Shown: positions 25,221-34,369 of the stretch, piece by piece | Layout: each line of letters starts with the position of its first letter | Numbering within the stretch: the stretch's first letter is position 1 | Assembly (NCBI GenBank): GCA_002428045.1 | Contig: DIZZ01000154.1 | Coordinates: 4,691 to 41,886 of the forward strand | Origin: Verrucomicrobia bacterium UBA6015 | GTDB lineage: Bacteria; Verrucomicrobiota; Kiritimatiellia; UBA8416 | Direction of reading: 5' to 3' | Length of the DNA stretch: 37,196 bases | Notes under the pieces: generated by a model | Told to the model about the DNA's origin: nothing | The model's input: only the letters and a program-made list of their open reading frames with translations | The model's database searches: none | Made by a program: the position numbers and the translations under genes

Positions 25221-25249
25221 GTGCACAAAAGGTATCGCCTTTTGCGTGC
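25221..25249. other. Imperfect hairpin between the sigma factor and SGNH genes
   Basis: CAAAAGG (25226-25232) pairs with CCTTTTG (25238-25244) around TATCG. The stem extends by four more pairs (two of them wobbles) after one mismatch, to 25221/25249. It lies between the upstream end of the sigma factor promoter region and the 3' end of the SGNH gene (25328). It may be a weak terminator for the minus-strand SGNH operon, but no long T-run follows. No gene is seen in 25178-25327. Confidence 0.3.
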
Positions 25250-25327
25250 CGTGCATACCCCAGTACGCACCCAGCCTAAACCGGTGCCTGAGGAGGATCG
25301 CCTAGCGGTGCGCCGGAAAACATGCGT

Positions 25328-26329
25328 TCAATTCAATGTGCGGGTGATAAAGGCCGCCAGGTTCGTGCCGATCTCCTGCATCCCCGTGTCGCTGGGGTGG
25401 ACCATATCGGTACGAAGCCCGGTTGGATCGGTCAGCAAGGTCCGTCCGTCCACATGATGAACATGGCTCGAACCGGTGGCGGCGACGATGTCCCTGACGG
25501 CATCCCGGAAACCGACAGCACCGACCGGGGTGTCGGCGACATCGTTGAAGTAGGTAAAGAGATCGATACAGAAGATCGGCTTCTGCGGGTGCGCGGCGAC
25601 AACAGTGCCGACAAAGGTCTCGACGGCTGCACGGAACTGCTCGATCGTCCACGTCCTGACGTTGATGCCCATCTCGAAGGTCGCCAGATCCCAGTCCTGG
25701 CGGGCAGCGATGTGCTCGGCGATCGCCCGATCCATCTGCGCGGCCCCGCCGAAACCGAGGTTGACCAGGTCGCAGCCCAGACGCCTGGCACAGTGTGCCG
25801 CGTACGTTCCCTCCGGGGCGATCGCGCAGGCTCCGTGAGTGATCGACGAGCCGTAGCAAAGCAGCGTCTTCGAGGGTGTCGAGCCAGCGTCCGGATAGGC
25901 CAGATCCCCGGTGATGGAAAGGATGCGGGCAGTATGGATTGGTGGCAGCCGTACCCGCACCAGCCGGGGATCAAACAAGGCCGCTCGGCGGGTTTTCTGC
26001 ATCATGGCAAGCCGGTCGGGTGGTTTGATGACGATCTCAACCGGCTCCTTTCCTGCCATCACCGACTGACTGCAGAAGTCACCGTGATAGACCGTGATCA
26101 CCGGGGGCGTGGTGTTGCTGTCGATCACCTGCAGAACCACCTTTGCCTCACCCCCCGGCGGCAGTATCCCGCGGATCTCGCAACCGGTCCCCATCCTGGC
26201 CATACCGGCGGCACCCTTGTTGATCTCCGGCAGGATCGCCAATGGCAGGCGCGACATCCCAACACCCGGCTTGCCGTCGCCATCCAGGATGCCGCAGACA
26301 TTATGCAGTTCAATCGTCCCGTATTTCAT
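25328..26329 (-). CDS. SGNH/GDSL-type hydrolase
   Basis: 333 residues. The four conserved blocks are present in the C-terminal half: block I CYGSSITHG with S162 as probable nucleophile, glycine block NLGFGGAAQ (G194), block III FEMGIN (N223), and block V D308-M-V-H311. SGNH enzymes are esterases or lipases and often deacetylate sugars or polysaccharides. The N-terminal ~140 residues look like a beta-rich extra domain, as in some carbohydrate-esterase SGNH proteins. There is no signal peptide. GAGGGGAAG lies just before the ATG at 26329. The gene starts 13 nt after the GH2 stop, so the two are probably one operon and may act on the same acetylated sugar. The substrate is an inference. Confidence 0.88.
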   Translation of the reverse strand: MKYGTIELHNVCGILDGDGKPGVGMSRLPLAILPEINKGAAGMARMGTGCEIRGILPPGGEAKVVLQVIDSNTTPPVITVYHGDFCSQSVMAGKEPVEIVIKPPDRLAMMQKTRRAALFDPRLVRVRLPPIHTARILSITGDLAYPDAGSTPSKTLLCYGSSITHGACAIAPEGTYAAHCARRLGCDLVNLGFGGAAQMDRAIAEHIAARQDWDLATFEMGINVRTWTIEQFRAAVETFVGTVVAAHPQKPIFCIDLFTYFNDVADTPVGAVGFRDAVRDIVAATGSSHVHHVDGRTLLTDPTGLRTDMVHPSDTGMQEIGTNLAAFITRTLN

Positions 26330-26342
26330 CTTCCCCTCGGGG

Positions 26343-29153
26343 TTACATCATCGCCTTGATCGTCTCGGCACTCAACACATGCAGGGGGTTGAAGTCCGTG
26401 CTGCCAGCATAGCGGTAGAGGCAGGCAAGAAGCTGCCGAGCCTCGGGATGGGCCTGCAGGCCGGGCAGGTCGATCGCGCAGACCAGCAGCCGCCCCTTCC
26501 CCACCCTGGCCTCGAAAATTAGGCCGAGCTTGTGATTGCGGTCGATCCCATCGATCACCTGCAGGATCGGACGGTAGGACGAATCGGTATCGTCGAGGAT
26601 GACCGGATCGCTATGCTTGACCAGTTGCCACCATTGCCAGTTGCTGTGGAACTCGGTCGGGAAATCCTCAAACAGCGGGTGTTTCGGATCGCACAGGATC
26701 CCCTGGGTGCCAGGCACCTCACGCCCGTCGGGACCCTTGCGCCCGCCCATCCGGAACATCGGCGACCAGAACCCGGTCTGGAAGGCCATCGTCACCGTCT
26801 GCTTGACCGTACCCGGTGCCGGGATCAGCACGACCGTCCCGCCCTGTTCCAGGTCCTTCTCGACCTGGCGTGAAAACGCGTGCGCCACGGTTATGCCCTT
26901 CGGCGGCGTAACCCCCGTTTTCGCCGGATATACCCATAGGTCGTAGCGGTTGCGGTAGGCGGTTCCCTTGAGCGAAAGCGTGAGCACCAGCTTGGTGGCC
27001 TTGCTGATCGACCGGAGCGGTGCATGGATTAGATCGATCTCGGTCAACGTCCCGGTGGGGATATCGACCGCGCAGGTCTCGCCCTGCGCCACGGTTTTGC
27101 GTCCGGCACACAGCGTCCAGGTCACCGTCTGGCCCTGCAAGTCAAGCGGTCCGTAATGTGCTACGCGCACGCGCCCTCGGAAATCCTCGTCGTTGGTCCA
27201 TATATATTTGCGCATCCAGAGCAGTGGCACGGTCTCGCCACAGAATTCGCGCCAGGCCTCGGGCGTAATCAGCCCCTTCGAGTCCATGAATACATCGAGG
27301 ATGCCGACGAGCGCCGTCCCTTGTCCGCTGAAATCCTGAAGATCGAGCAGATGGAACCCGCCGACGCCGGGCGTGCGCAGATTCGCCTCGACATCCTCGC
27401 GATGGCAGATCACCGAGAGCGCGCCCGATGCCTTGAAGAAATCCATGGCTTGATCGAGCATCCCTGCCGCCCGCAGGCGCTCGCGGAAAATCCCGAAATT
27501 GTTCGCCTGCAACACGCCCGTGTATTTCTTGATCTCGCGGTAGTCGGGATACATCTCGAACTCGGCCATCTCATGCCCGATCACGGGGACCGGGACCCCC
27601 TGTAGCGAGGCGCTGTAGTCAACCGTGGTCGATGGCGGCTGATGATCAATATGGCATTTTACCTCAAAGGATGCTCCTCGCATGGGTAGCCCCTTGCCCG
27701 TGGCACGGGTGATCCAGAACTCGTCGCCGGCACGCAAGCCGATGTCCCAGTGGAAGTGTCCCGATCCCATGGCGTAGAGATGCCTGCCATCCAGCTTGCG
27801 GAAGTGGTCGCACATGCTTTTCATGACTCCCTCATCCCCACCCAGCTCGTTGCCAAGCGTCAGCATGACAAACGAGGGATGATTGCCGTAATGCCGCAGG
27901 ATACGTTCGCCCTCGCGAATCAGGTAGGCGGTCCGGATCGCTGGCGGTCCGCCGTCCCCTTCAAGCTCCGCCAAGGTCTCGTAGGCTTCCGCTGGCGGCT
28001 TGTAGCCACGGTTCTCGGGGGCGGTGATCTCTCGCTTGTTGGGCAGTTCGACCTGGAGGTAGATGCCCAGCTCGTCGGCAGCGGCAAAGGCCGCCTCGGG
28101 CGGACACCAGGAATGGAACCGGTAATGGTTGATGCCATAGGATTTCGAGATCGCCAGCAGCCGCGTCCACTCGGCCTTGTCCATCGGCGCGTAGCCGGTC
28201 AGCGGAAAGAGGGCACAGTCGAGCTTGCCACGCAGGAGGGTCGGTCGCCCGTTGATCACGAATTGCCCCCTGGCTGTCTTGAACGAGCACAGACCGCAGA
28301 TAACACTCCGTCGGTCGGTGATCCAGGTGGCTACCGGCATCGCCCGGACGTCGGCGGTCACCCGCAGCAGCGCCGGGTTGAATTCGTCCCAGCCGGTCAC
28401 CTCGGACGGCATCGGCAGGCTTGCACTCACGGTCGTCAACCCGTGATCCAGCAACTTTCCGGTGATGACCGGCGGGATCGTGAACACCTTTTCCTGTCCG
28501 ACCCCTTCGGCGCGCCAGGTGATATCGGATCCACCGCTCCAGGGGGTCTCATTCATCACCTTGGCCACCAGTTTCAGCGTACGCGTCGCGACATCCGGCG
28601 TGACTTGCAGATCCCGGATCCAGATCGGCTCGTGCATCTGCAGCTCCATCCGGCCAACAATCCCGTTCCAGTTGGTCTGTGTGCGCTCATCCACCTGATG
28701 GCAGGGTCCAACCGGCGGCAACTTGGCGTTGTCGACGAGAATCGTGAGGGTGTGCTGACCCGGGGTGAGACGGACCGACAGATCGAACTCGTGCGGTGTC
28801 GACAGCGAATCATCGCTCCCAGCCCAGGTGGCATCCACCCAGACCTGGCTATTCTTGGTACGTTCAAGGAAGAGGATGATCTTCTTGCCTGCCCAGTGCG
28901 GGGGAATTGTCACCTCCTTCTGGTACCAGGCGGGCGCGATCCAGCGGCGTACGCGCGAAAGCCGGTCGGCACAGGCTTCATGGGTCAACTCGCCAACGCC
29001 CGCTTCATCCGTGGTCCCCGGCAGGGCGATGGTCTTGTCGAGACGCTGCGAGAACCACGCCTCGCGGATGCCTACATTCGCCGCATCCAGCGCCAGCCGC
29101 CACTCGCCCGCCAGTGATATCACCTGCTCTTGGTCGTTTCCCATGTCACGCAT
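26343..29153 (-). CDS. Glycoside hydrolase family 2 enzyme
   Basis: 936 residues. The order is typical of GH2: a sugar-binding jelly-roll at about 10-175, an immunoglobulin-like sandwich at about 180-290, and a TIM-barrel from about 295. The acid/base is expected at E436 in LTLGNELGG and the nucleophile at E528 in VIGHEMAEFE. The barrel also has RGKLDCALFPLTGYAPMD, close to the family pattern of RG followed by the active-site loop. The C-terminal ~250 residues hold further beta-rich domains. It could be a beta-galactosidase, glucuronidase or mannosidase; the specificity is open. No signal peptide is visible. AAAGGAG with a 7-nt gap supports the ATG at 29153. It lies between the histidine kinase gene (42 nt upstream) and the SGNH gene. 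Confidence 0.9.
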   Translation of the reverse strand: MRDMGNDQEQVISLAGEWRLALDAANVGIREAWFSQRLDKTIALPGTTDEAGVGELTHEACADRLSRVRRWIAPAWYQKEVTIPPHWAGKKIILFLERTKNSQVWVDATWAGSDDSLSTPHEFDLSVRLTPGQHTLTILVDNAKLPPVGPCHQVDERTQTNWNGIVGRMELQMHEPIWIRDLQVTPDVATRTLKLVAKVMNETPWSGGSDITWRAEGVGQEKVFTIPPVITGKLLDHGLTTVSASLPMPSEVTGWDEFNPALLRVTADVRAMPVATWITDRRSVICGLCSFKTARGQFVINGRPTLLRGKLDCALFPLTGYAPMDKAEWTRLLAISKSYGINHYRFHSWCPPEAAFAAADELGIYLQVELPNKREITAPENRGYKPPAEAYETLAELEGDGGPPAIRTAYLIREGERILRHYGNHPSFVMLTLGNELGGDEGVMKSMCDHFRKLDGRHLYAMGSGHFHWDIGLRAGDEFWITRATGKGLPMRGASFEVKCHIDHQPPSTTVDYSASLQGVPVPVIGHEMAEFEMYPDYREIKKYTGVLQANNFGIFRERLRAAGMLDQAMDFFKASGALSVICHREDVEANLRTPGVGGFHLLDLQDFSGQGTALVGILDVFMDSKGLITPEAWREFCGETVPLLWMRKYIWTNDEDFRGRVRVAHYGPLDLQGQTVTWTLCAGRKTVAQGETCAVDIPTGTLTEIDLIHAPLRSISKATKLVLTLSLKGTAYRNRYDLWVYPAKTGVTPPKGITVAHAFSRQVEKDLEQGGTVVLIPAPGTVKQTVTMAFQTGFWSPMFRMGGRKGPDGREVPGTQGILCDPKHPLFEDFPTEFHSNWQWWQLVKHSDPVILDDTDSSYRPILQVIDGIDRNHKLGLIFEARVGKGRLLVCAIDLPGLQAHPEARQLLACLYRYAGSTDFNPLHVLSAETIKAMM

Positions 29154-29195
29154 TCGTCAACTCCTTTCGATCCAAATTAGATGCTTTACACTTGA

Positions 29196-30296
29196 TCATG
29201 CCGCTGGCGGCGGCTCGGGGGGCAGGTCGATGTGGAAGACCGTTCCCTGGTCGCTCTGAGTGTCGAAGCGGATGGTTCCGCCGTGGGCGGTGATGATCGA
29301 ATGGGTGATGGCCATGCCGAGCCCCAGCCCCTTCTGCTTGCCGTGGGTTGAAAACGCCTCGAAAAGGTTATGCCGCACCTGTTCGGGAATGCCGGGACCA
29401 TTGTCACCGACATGCAGATGCAGGTTTCCCGCCTCATCCTGTTCGGCCTCGATCCGCAACTGGCTGTTGGCGCGTCCCTCCATCGCCTGGGCCGCATTCG
29501 AGGCCAGGTTTTGCAGGACGCGTAGCAGCTTGTCCTGATCGGCACAGACGGTGCAGTTGACCGGTGCAATCCGCAGCGCGATCCCGAGCGAGTTGAAATA
29601 GTCGCGGTTCAGCCGGTCGAACCGGTCAAACAGCTCCGCCAGTGCAAACGGCTGGGCCTTCAGCGCGGTGACCCCGCGCGAGAACTCCATGACCTCTTCC
29701 GCCATCCCCATCATCCGGTCGATCTGCTCGCTCATCATGCCGCTGTACTTCGCGCAGTCGGGATGCATCCGCTTGATCACATCCGCCAGCATGTTGATCA
29801 CGGTGAACGGATTGCGGAAGTCGTGGATAATCCCGTTGATCATCTTGCCGACCAGCGACATCCGCTCCTGGCGCAACAGCTCCTCGACATGCCGCTGGTT
29901 GCTGTCGCGGATACGCCCGATGATCTTGATGGTCAGCGCCAGCCCCGCGTTGGCGTCATGCAGGTACTTGAGGATGACCTCACGGGAGATGGCGGCCAGC
30001 TTCACTGGGCCGGCGGCCGACACCGTCGCGCTGCGCGGGCGCCCGTCGAGCACGGCGAATTCCCCCACGAAATCGTTCGCATGGATGTACGCGATGATCT
30101 GGTTATGATGTCCGGAGGTGTCGTGCTTGCTGATCGCCATGGAGCCTTCTAGGACGAGATACAGGCAGTCGGGAGGATCCCCCTCCTTGAAGAGAACAAC
30201 GCCGTCATCCAGCGTCAGCAGGGCGGCTTCCTTGATCATCGCCCCGGTCATCTCCGCATCGAAAAAAGTAAAGAAAGAATGATCATTGATCTGCAT
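29196..30296 (-). CDS. Cytosolic histidine kinase with N-terminal cyclic-nucleotide-binding domain
   Basis: 366 residues. The N-terminal ~130 residues form a cNMP-binding (CAP_ED) fold, with GDPPDCLYLVLEGSMAI and FVGEFAVLDGRPRSATV, the phosphate-binding cassette. A linker leads to a kinase core with the H box IIHDFRNPFTVI (H158), N box LQNLASNAAQAM (N267), D box GDNGPGIP (D298) and G box GLGLGMAI. It has no membrane segment, so it probably senses a cytoplasmic signal and autophosphorylates on H158. No response regulator gene is adjacent, so the partner is elsewhere. It heads a probable operon with the GH2 and SGNH genes. AGGG lies about 7 nt before the ATG at 30296. Confidence 0.9.
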   Translation of the reverse strand: MQINDHSFFTFFDAEMTGAMIKEAALLTLDDGVVLFKEGDPPDCLYLVLEGSMAISKHDTSGHHNQIIAYIHANDFVGEFAVLDGRPRSATVSAAGPVKLAAISREVILKYLHDANAGLALTIKIIGRIRDSNQRHVEELLRQERMSLVGKMINGIIHDFRNPFTVINMLADVIKRMHPDCAKYSGMMSEQIDRMMGMAEEVMEFSRGVTALKAQPFALAELFDRFDRLNRDYFNSLGIALRIAPVNCTVCADQDKLLRVLQNLASNAAQAMEGRANSQLRIEAEQDEAGNLHLHVGDNGPGIPEQVRHNLFEAFSTHGKQKGLGLGMAITHSIITAHGGTIRFDTQSDQGTVFHIDLPPEPPPAA

Positions 30297-30298
30297 GT

Positions 30299-30327
30299 TT
30301 GAACCCTAGCATCACCGAAGGTAAATT
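30299..30327 (+). promoter_or_regulatory. Candidate sigma-70 promoter for the TPR-ExbBD cluster
   Basis: TTGAAC at 30299-30304 and TAAATT at 30322-30327 are separated by 17 nt. Transcription would start near 30334, giving a leader of about 17 nt before the ATG at 30351. It lies in the 54-nt gap to the divergent kinase gene and touches that gene's leader, so the two transcripts may affect each other. Confidence 0.45.
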
Positions 30328-30350
30328 TCCATAAAAAAACATTTTGACTT

Positions 30351-33300
30351 ATGAAGGTTATGTTAGTAAAAAAGCATCCCATGAGACACGGAACTATATT
30401 GAAACGCCGGATTTTCAAAGTTTGTCTAATCTCCCTCGTCATCGGGGTGGCTGTGGAGCCCCTGCGGGCCCAGGATGCGCTGGGGGGCGCCAGCCAACTG
30501 ACGCCCGCGCAGGAAGGGGAACTGGATTATGCCGACAAGCTCTTGGCGGCCGGGCTTCCTGGCTACTCCGCCATGGTTATGTCCAAGCTGAACCTGCCTC
30601 CGGAAATCATGAATATCCGCAAGGTGAGGGGGCTGGGAGCCCAGAATAAAATGGCCGAGGCGGAGGCCATTGTCGCGGCGAATCCCGGGGATACGGAGGG
30701 TGCCTGGACGCTCAAGCTCACACTGGCCGACATGTATTACGCCTGGGGCCAATACGACAAGGCGCAGGCGCTCTATGATGCCTTCTTCAAGCGTTTTCCC
30801 AATGGACCGCAGGATGATGCGCTCAAGTCCTTCTATATGGGATCCGCCTATAAATATGCACAGATGATGCTGCTGATGAACAATCGCAAGGCCGCTGCCG
30901 AGGCGTATCGGATGGCCCTTAAAGCCAAGCCTGAACAGCACATTAAACGCATGTTGCAGAGCGAGTTATGCGACGTTCTGATCGTGGCTGCGGAAGCGAC
31001 CACCGTCGCGGCCGACCGCACTGCCTTGCTGGCCGAAACCAAGACGCTGGTGGATGACCTGCTCTGGATACAGGATGTGTGGTTCGGTCGGGCTGTGGTG
31101 GCGATGGCTTATATGCACAAGCTCAACGGCAACATCGAGAAGGCCCTGTCGCTGGTGGATGATTACATGACCGAGTTGAAGGGGATCGATGAGGCGCTGA
31201 AGGCCCAGTCGACGGATCTTGAGGATTTGACCAAACTCAGCCCGATGGCGCAGTGCCGCTATATGGTGGCCAAGATCATGCAGGAAGAGGCGGACAAAAT
31301 CCTGAAGGAAGGCGGCGACAAGCAGAAGGCCCTTGAACTGTTGGCCGGTAAGCGGGGGGCGCTGAATCATTTTGTGAATGTTTTTGCGCGTTATCCCAAT
31401 ACGGCATGGGCCCCCGACGCCGGCACCCGTTTCCGGCAGATCGAGGAACAGCTCAAGCAGGTCTGGGACAAAACCATCAATGTCCCGATTACCCCGGAAC
31501 AATGGGCTGCCGTGGAAACGGCGCAGTTCCGCGAGGCACGGGCGCTTTTCAACCAGCAGCGCTTTACCGATGCGGCAACGTTGTACGAGCAATTGCTTTC
31601 CGTCTTCCCGGATCGTGAAACCGCCGTCCAGGGGCTTGGTGAACTGGCCGCCTGCTACATCGAGAACGGTGAGGAAGTGTTGGCGGATACCGTGGTCAGG
31701 CACACGGCTGAACGTTTCAACAAGCACAAGGATCTGATGGCGCTGGCGGGGGATCAGGTGGTGCGGATTGCTTTCAAATACGGGGAACAGAACAAGCCCG
31801 AGAAAATGCGCGAGACCTATGGCGTGTTCTTTGAATATTTCAAGAACCACCCCCGCACGGTACTGGAGCTTTACCGTTTTGCCGATGAGGCGTTCCGTAA
31901 TAAGGAATTCGATCTGGCGATGGGGTATTTCCAGCGGATCGTTAAGGATCACGAAGGAAAACCGGCCTACATTGATTCGTTGAACCGGATCGCCATGATC
32001 CACGAGGAGCAGGGGAATGCGGAGGAGCAGGTCAAGGCGCTGAATGTCCTGATCAAGAAGCTGGAAGAGCGGGGCGAGAAGGTCCACTTGCAGATTAACG
32101 CCATGTATCGGTTTGCCGTCGCCTTGCGGGGGATGGGACCGAAATTTACCGATGTGGTTGTTAAAAAGTTCACCGAATTGGAAGATTTACTGAAAGACGA
32201 GACCAAGCGGCAGGCTTATCAGAAAAACCCAGAGGAGACCAAGGCCAATGTCCAGGTCCTCCAGGCGGCGATGTTGTTCCGGGCGATGACCGATGCTTCC
32301 CGCAAGGTGGTTCCGGCACCTATCCAGGCCATGTATGATAAAAAAAATGCAGGCAAGCCAGTGCCTCCCGACATGATCCTGAAGAATCATTACAAGGTCC
32401 CGGCGGTCAACGTGTTGCAGGAGTTGGTCAAGCTGTTCCCGGATTCGCCCTATGCGCCCACGGCGCTGAGCCAGATGGGGGCGTTGTACACCGTTCTTGG
32501 CAAGCCGGACGAGGCGCGTCAGGCGTTGCAGCGGCTGCAGAAGGAATATAAGGACTCGAAAGAGGCGGCGAATGCGCAGTACATGCTGAGCATTGCCCTG
32601 CTGGGAATGGATATGCGGACCGAGGCGGTGGCCTCCTTCAAGCAGATGTTCTCGGCGCAGGGGGGCGAGTTTAACCCGAGTCAAGTGTTATCCGCCGGCC
32701 GCGAACTGCTGGCGGCAGGCGAATTTGAGATTGCGGTCGAGGCGTTTGACCGCATCATCCAGACGGTCAAGGAGCGTAATCTGCTTGAACCGGCCCGTGT
32801 TGGCAAGGGGCAGGCGCTCGTTCGGTTGAATCGTTTTCCCGAGGCCATGGAGGTGCTGGATAAGGTGTTGGTGGACTATCCGAATTCCGGGATGACGGTG
32901 GAAATCTGCCGCAGCGCGAGTCTGGCTTATGCGGCGGTGGCTAGCGAGACCGCCGACGCGAAGAGCCGCTTTGACTTGTTCAACAAGGCCATCGATGCGA
33001 TCAAGCGGGCACGCCGTCTCGTGAAGGATGCTGGCGTGCAGACGGAGATGGACGTCGTGGTCGCGCAGATATTGGAGCGGAAAATGCAGGCCGAAGGCAA
33101 GTTCGGCACGCCTGCCACGGTGGCGGAGTACCGCAATGATGCGGTGGCTGCCTACCAGTCCGTCATGATGTTCAGGAATCCGAAGGATGCGGCAGTCGCC
33201 CCTCACCTGGAGGATGCCTATGCCGGTTGCATAACCTTGCTGGTGGACATGGAGCGTTGGGATGATGTGGTGCAGGATGCGCAGAGTTACCTGGATGCGT

Positions 33301-33506
33301 TTCCCAAAGGCAAGCATGTGTTGACAATACGCCAGGCGTTGAACAAGGCTCGTGTCAGCGGGGGCGCGGGAGCGTCACCTGCGCCAGCAGGAGGCGCACC
33401 GGAAGCATTGCCAGCAGCCACTCCGGTCGCTGCGCCGGAGTCAACGCCAGCCGCTGTTGCTCCGGCCGCTGCGCCGGCAAGCGGTGAAGCCAGTCCGCAG
33501 AGTTAA
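30351..33506 (+). CDS. Large secreted TPR-repeat protein
   Basis: 1051 residues. A basic N-terminus and a hydrophobic segment end near PLRA-QD (about residue 40), a plausible Sec signal with a long N-region. Most of the protein is alpha-helical repeats of the TPR kind, for example at about 95-180, 390-470 and 690-900. Segments such as EARALFNQQRFTDAATLYEQ and SALSQMGALYTVLGKPDEAR-like TALSQMGALYTVLGKPDEAR show the pattern. The last ~45 residues are an Ala/Pro-rich tail. TPR arrays bind partner proteins, so a periplasmic scaffold for the ExbB/ExbD cluster is inferred. There is no Shine-Dalgarno site at 30351; ATGs at 30360 and 30381 are alternatives. It is the first gene of the six-gene cluster. 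I do not recognise a named family. Confidence 0.85.
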   Translation: MKVMLVKKHPMRHGTILKRRIFKVCLISLVIGVAVEPLRAQDALGGASQLTPAQEGELDYADKLLAAGLPGYSAMVMSKLNLPPEIMNIRKVRGLGAQNKMAEAEAIVAANPGDTEGAWTLKLTLADMYYAWGQYDKAQALYDAFFKRFPNGPQDDALKSFYMGSAYKYAQMMLLMNNRKAAAEAYRMALKAKPEQHIKRMLQSELCDVLIVAAEATTVAADRTALLAETKTLVDDLLWIQDVWFGRAVVAMAYMHKLNGNIEKALSLVDDYMTELKGIDEALKAQSTDLEDLTKLSPMAQCRYMVAKIMQEEADKILKEGGDKQKALELLAGKRGALNHFVNVFARYPNTAWAPDAGTRFRQIEEQLKQVWDKTINVPITPEQWAAVETAQFREARALFNQQRFTDAATLYEQLLSVFPDRETAVQGLGELAACYIENGEEVLADTVVRHTAERFNKHKDLMALAGDQVVRIAFKYGEQNKPEKMRETYGVFFEYFKNHPRTVLELYRFADEAFRNKEFDLAMGYFQRIVKDHEGKPAYIDSLNRIAMIHEEQGNAEEQVKALNVLIKKLEERGEKVHLQINAMYRFAVALRGMGPKFTDVVVKKFTELEDLLKDETKRQAYQKNPEETKANVQVLQAAMLFRAMTDASRKVVPAPIQAMYDKKNAGKPVPPDMILKNHYKVPAVNVLQELVKLFPDSPYAPTALSQMGALYTVLGKPDEARQALQRLQKEYKDSKEAANAQYMLSIALLGMDMRTEAVASFKQMFSAQGGEFNPSQVLSAGRELLAAGEFEIAVEAFDRIIQTVKERNLLEPARVGKGQALVRLNRFPEAMEVLDKVLVDYPNSGMTVEICRSASLAYAAVASETADAKSRFDLFNKAIDAIKRARRLVKDAGVQTEMDVVVAQILERKMQAEGKFGTPATVAEYRNDAVAAYQSVMMFRNPKDAAVAPHLEDAYAGCITLLVDMERWDDVVQDAQSYLDAFPKGKHVLTIRQALNKARVSGGAGASPAPAGGAPEALPAATPVAAPESTPAAVAPAAAPASGEASPQS

Positions 33507-33530
33507 TCAAAGTAAGGGGGGGGTAGTTCA

Positions 33531-34349
33531 ATGAAATGTTTGGAAACAGGTCGAATCGGGCACCGTGGCAGGGTGTTGTTGTCGCTAGTCTCCTTGCTGG
33601 TGTTGGTGGCTCCGGGGTTCGCCAACCATCAAGCCACCTTGCATATGAAGGTAGGCAACCCGATGACCGGGGTCGTCCGTTACATTGCCTCGTCCAAGAG
33701 TTACGAGATCAAGGCGGGTAGTGTGACACGCCAGGTGCCTGCTGCCGATGTCAGCCGCGTAGTGCTGGCGCAGCCGCCCGCCGGGTTGGATCAGGCGGTG
33801 AAGGCGGTCAACAGTGGTAACTTCCAGGCTCCTATTCAGACGTTGACGACGATTGTGAAAGATTATGCCATGTTCGGTCCCGATGTCGTGGCGGGCAATG
33901 CGCTGGCAAAGGCTTATCTAGGATCGGGACGCCCCAAGGAAGCGCTCAAGGCCTGCGATGATCTGATCCGTGTCAATCCTGAGTCGATGCAGACCGCTGC
34001 GTTTGCCGGGTTGTACTGGGATATTCTGTTACAGGATGGAACCAAGGGGTCAGCCCTGCGTTCAAGTCTGCGTGATGCTGTGGAAACCGGAAACCGCGAA
34101 CTGGCCGCCATGGCCTTAATTCGCCGCGGGGATCTTGAAATGAAGGATAAAAAATTCAAGGAAGCCTTGGTGGATGGGTATCTGCGGGCGATTCTGCTCT
34201 TCCAGGATGTGAATATGGTTCAGCCGGAAGCTTTGTACAAGGCGATCAAGGCGCATGAGGCGCTGAACGAGGTGCAATTAGCCGAACGGTGGCGTAAAAA
34301 ATTGCTTTCCGGATACGCCAACAGTGAATTTGCGTCAAAACTGAAATAG
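33531..34349 (+). CDS. Secreted TPR-like protein
   Basis: 272 residues. A signal peptide ends near GFA-NH (about residue 31). A small beta segment with MTGVVRYIASSKSYEIKAG at about 44-85 is followed by helical TPR-like repeats from about 90 on. Examples are GNALAKAYLGSGRPKEALKACDDLIRVNP and AALIRRGDLEMKDKKFKEAL-like MALIRRGDLEMKDKKFKEAL. It is likely a periplasmic partner of the large TPR protein. A GGGGGGGG-rich leader sits before the ATG at 33531. It lies 24 nt after the first TPR gene and 20 nt before exbB. No named family is recognised; the role in the motor complex is inferred from position. Confidence 0.8.
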   Translation: MKCLETGRIGHRGRVLLSLVSLLVLVAPGFANHQATLHMKVGNPMTGVVRYIASSKSYEIKAGSVTRQVPAADVSRVVLAQPPAGLDQAVKAVNSGNFQAPIQTLTTIVKDYAMFGPDVVAGNALAKAYLGSGRPKEALKACDDLIRVNPESMQTAAFAGLYWDILLQDGTKGSALRSSLRDAVETGNRELAAMALIRRGDLEMKDKKFKEALVDGYLRAILLFQDVNMVQPEALYKAIKAHEALNEVQLAERWRKKLLSGYANSEFASKLK

Positions 34350-34369
34350 TAAAAAGGGAGATTATGCAC

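Noticed and set aside
27750..29117. 455-codon open frame on the plus strand
   Set aside because: Antisense to the GH2 gene, which has clear catalytic motifs; this frame has none.
30966..32087. 373-codon open frame on the minus strand
   Set aside because: Antisense to the TPR gene; no family features.
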